From the NCBI GenBank assembly GCA_002683395.1, contig NYTG01000086.1:1-24476 (forward strand): a stretch of DNA of 24,476 nt. The letters are read 5' to 3'. Position numbers and translations under genes: made by a program. Source of the DNA: Halieaceae bacterium (GTDB taxonomy: Bacteria; Pseudomonadota; Gammaproteobacteria; Pseudomonadales; Halieaceae). Of this stretch, positions 23,031 through 24,476 are shown piece after piece (the first letter of the stretch is position 1; the number at the start of each line of letters is the position of its first letter). A model generated the notes under the pieces. The model worked only from the letters and a program-made list of their open reading frames with translations, made no database searches and was not told the origin of the DNA.

Positions 23031-24173
23031 ATGCAGCTAGTCATACCCCGTGAAACCCAGCCGGGTGAAAATCGCGTCTCGGCCACCGCCGAGACGGTCA
23101 AAAAGTTAGTGCGGCTTGGTGCCGACGTTGTGATTGAATCAGGTGCGGGCACAGGTGCCGGCATCAGTGACGCAGCCTACGAGGCAGCGGGTGCCAGCAT
23201 CAGCGCTGATCGCTCTGCGCTTCTCGGTGGCGCAGATATGGTGCTGCGGTTGCGAAAGCCGGAGATAGACGAGATCAGCGGGCTCAAAGCGGGTTGTATT
23301 CACGTGTCTTACCTCGACCCTTTTAATGAAAAAGATTTGATCAAAGCCTTCGCGAGCCAGAGCGTGACGGCGGTGAGCATGGAAATGATTCCTCGCTCGA
23401 CCCGCAGCCAAAAGATGGATGCACTGAGTTCGCAAGCCAACCTGGCTGGATACGTGGCGGTGATGCTTGCGGCGAATCACATGCCGCGCATCATGCCCAT
23501 GATGATGACCCCCGCAGGCACATTAAAGCCTGCCAAGGTCTTTATTATTGGTGCCGGTGTGGCAGGCCTCCAGGCGATCGCGACCGCTAAGCGACTGGGT
23601 GCGAGGGTCACAGCATTTGATACGCGCCCAGTGGTGGCGGAGCAGGTTGAATCACTCGGCGCCAAGTTCCTCGAGATTGATCTCGGTGATACCGGTCAAA
23701 CGGCCGACGGTTACGCCAAGGAGTTGACCCCCGAGCAAGTCGAGATCCAGCGACAGGCGCAAAAGGCGGTGATTGCCGAGTCTGATGTGGTGATTACGAC
23801 CGCGCAGGTCTTCGGCCGCAAGCCCCCTGTGCTGGTGACCGCAGATATGGTCGAAGGCATGGCACCGGGCTCTGTCGTGGTCGATATGGCGGCCGAGACC
23901 GGCGGTAATGTCGAAGGCTCAGCCCCCGACGCAGTGGTCGATGTGAATGGTGTGACGATTGTCGGCACCGCTAACCTCGCCAACTTGGCGCCCGGCGATG
24001 CCACCCAGATGTACGCAAGCAACATGTTTAACCTTGTAGAGGACACCTGGGATACCGAGGCCAAGCAATTCGTGCTCGACCTTGAGAACGATATTTTACC
24101 GGGCTGTGTCATCACCCACGGCGGTGCAATCGTGCACCCGACCATTAAAGAAATCATTGAGGGGGGCAACTGA
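23031..24173 (+). CDS. pntAA: Proton-translocating NAD(P) transhydrogenase, alpha subunit part 1 (NAD-binding domain I)
   Basis: The cytoplasmic NAD(H)-binding component of the enzyme that uses the proton gradient to reduce NADP+ with NADH. At 380 residues it holds domain I only, so the alpha subunit is split as in many alpha- and marine proteobacteria, not fused as in E. coli PntA. It begins with the alanine-dehydrogenase/PNT signature IPRETQPGENRVSATAETV. The Rossmann motif is IIGAGVAGLQAIATAKRLGA, followed by FDTRPVVAEQVESLGAKF; the RQD-loop-like region MEMIPRSTRSQKMDALSSQANLAGY is intact. The start is ATG at 23031 with a weak ribosome binding site. It is followed after one base by pntAB. 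Confidence 0.95.
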   Translation: MQLVIPRETQPGENRVSATAETVKKLVRLGADVVIESGAGTGAGISDAAYEAAGASISADRSALLGGADMVLRLRKPEIDEISGLKAGCIHVSYLDPFNEKDLIKAFASQSVTAVSMEMIPRSTRSQKMDALSSQANLAGYVAVMLAANHMPRIMPMMMTPAGTLKPAKVFIIGAGVAGLQAIATAKRLGARVTAFDTRPVVAEQVESLGAKFLEIDLGDTGQTADGYAKELTPEQVEIQRQAQKAVIAESDVVITTAQVFGRKPPVLVTADMVEGMAPGSVVVDMAAETGGNVEGSAPDAVVDVNGVTIVGTANLANLAPGDATQMYASNMFNLVEDTWDTEAKQFVLDLENDILPGCVITHGGAIVHPTIKEIIEGGN

Positions 24174-24174
24174 T

Positions 24175-24459
24175 ATGTCCGGTGCAGAGTATTTGCTGTT
24201 TATCCTGATGCTGTCGATCTTCCTCGGCTTTGAATTGATCAATAAAGTTCCCGCTACGTTGCATACACCATTGATGTCAGGTGCCAATGCCATTTCAGGG
24301 ATTACCGTAGTCGGTGCTGTGGCACTGGCGGGTACCGGCAGCGAAAATATGGCCATGTGGCTAGGTGTCGGTGCCGTGACGCTGGCCAGCATTAACGTGG
24401 TGGGTGGTTACATGGTGACCGACCGCATGCTCGGCTTCTTCAAGAAGAAGGAGGACTGA
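24175..24459 (+). CDS. pntAB: NAD(P) transhydrogenase, alpha subunit part 2 (membrane domain)
   Basis: A 94-residue membrane protein with about three hydrophobic segments (LLFILMLSIFLGFELI; AISGITVVGAVALAG; AMWLGVGAVTLASINVVGGYM). It corresponds to the C-terminal membrane part of E. coli PntA and forms the proton channel with PntB. The motif FELINKVPATLHTPLMSGANAISGI is characteristic. The start is ATG at 24175, with GAGGGGGG about 8 bases upstream; a longer frame from 24082 lies inside pntAA and is rejected. The order pntAA-pntAB-pntB is the standard split operon. Confidence 0.95.
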   Translation: MSGAEYLLFILMLSIFLGFELINKVPATLHTPLMSGANAISGITVVGAVALAGTGSENMAMWLGVGAVTLASINVVGGYMVTDRMLGFFKKKED

Positions 24460-24461
24460 TC

Positions 24462-24476
24462 ATGACGACTGAACTA
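24462..24476 (+). CDS. pntB: Start of NAD(P) transhydrogenase beta subunit, cut by window edge
   Basis: Only five codons (MTTEL) are present. The call rests on position: an ATG two bases after the pntAB stop codon, with GGAGG about 8 bases upstream, exactly where pntB is expected in a split pnt operon. The sequence itself is too short to identify. Confidence 0.6.

Overview
The window looks like a chromosomal segment of a marine-type gammaproteobacterium, possibly of the Halieaceae/OM60-NOR5 kind. That placement is inferred from gene content, E. coli/Pseudomonas-like gene order and protein resemblance, not from any search. All of it is dense, ordinary-looking coding DNA. I see no tRNA, rRNA, CRISPR array, insertion sequence, integrase or phage gene.

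Left part (1-7445): a partial gpmI diverges from yibN-grxC-secB, the same neighbourhood as in E. coli. Then, on the minus strand, comes a nitrogen block: glnA, a DUF4124 exported protein, ntrB and ntrC. The glnA upstream region carries a near-perfect sigma-54 promoter, an upstream sigma-70 promoter and two NtrC enhancer-like palindromes spaced about three helical turns apart. A further NtrC-like site precedes the DUF4124-ntrB-ntrC unit, and a clear intrinsic terminator follows glnA.

Middle part (7543-16130): housekeeping genes typA, elaA-like acetyltransferase, parC, an Smp/AhpA-type membrane protein divergent from serB, then efp followed two bases later by epmA, whose product lysylates EF-P.

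Right part (16161-22894): the most interesting region. A probable ECF sigma factor and its zinc anti-sigma ChrR, with every known metal ligand conserved, point right. Pointing left is a compact run: FAD amine-oxidase-like protein, DUF1365 protein, cyclopropane-synthase-like methyltransferase, NhaC-type Na+/H+ antiporter and hotdog thioesterase, joined by overlaps or short gaps. A TGATCC-N18-TAACAG element, resembling promoters of the Rhodobacter sigma-E/ChrR singlet-oxygen response, sits just upstream of the run. The methyltransferase lacks several residues that hold bicarbonate in true cyclopropane synthases, so it may make a different modified fatty acid. My inference is a photo-oxidative-stress lipid modification locus to which an antiporter and a thioesterase have been added.

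Right edge (22990-24476): a 19-bp perfect palindrome precedes a split proton-translocating transhydrogenase operon, pntAA-pntAB-pntB, cut after five codons of pntB.
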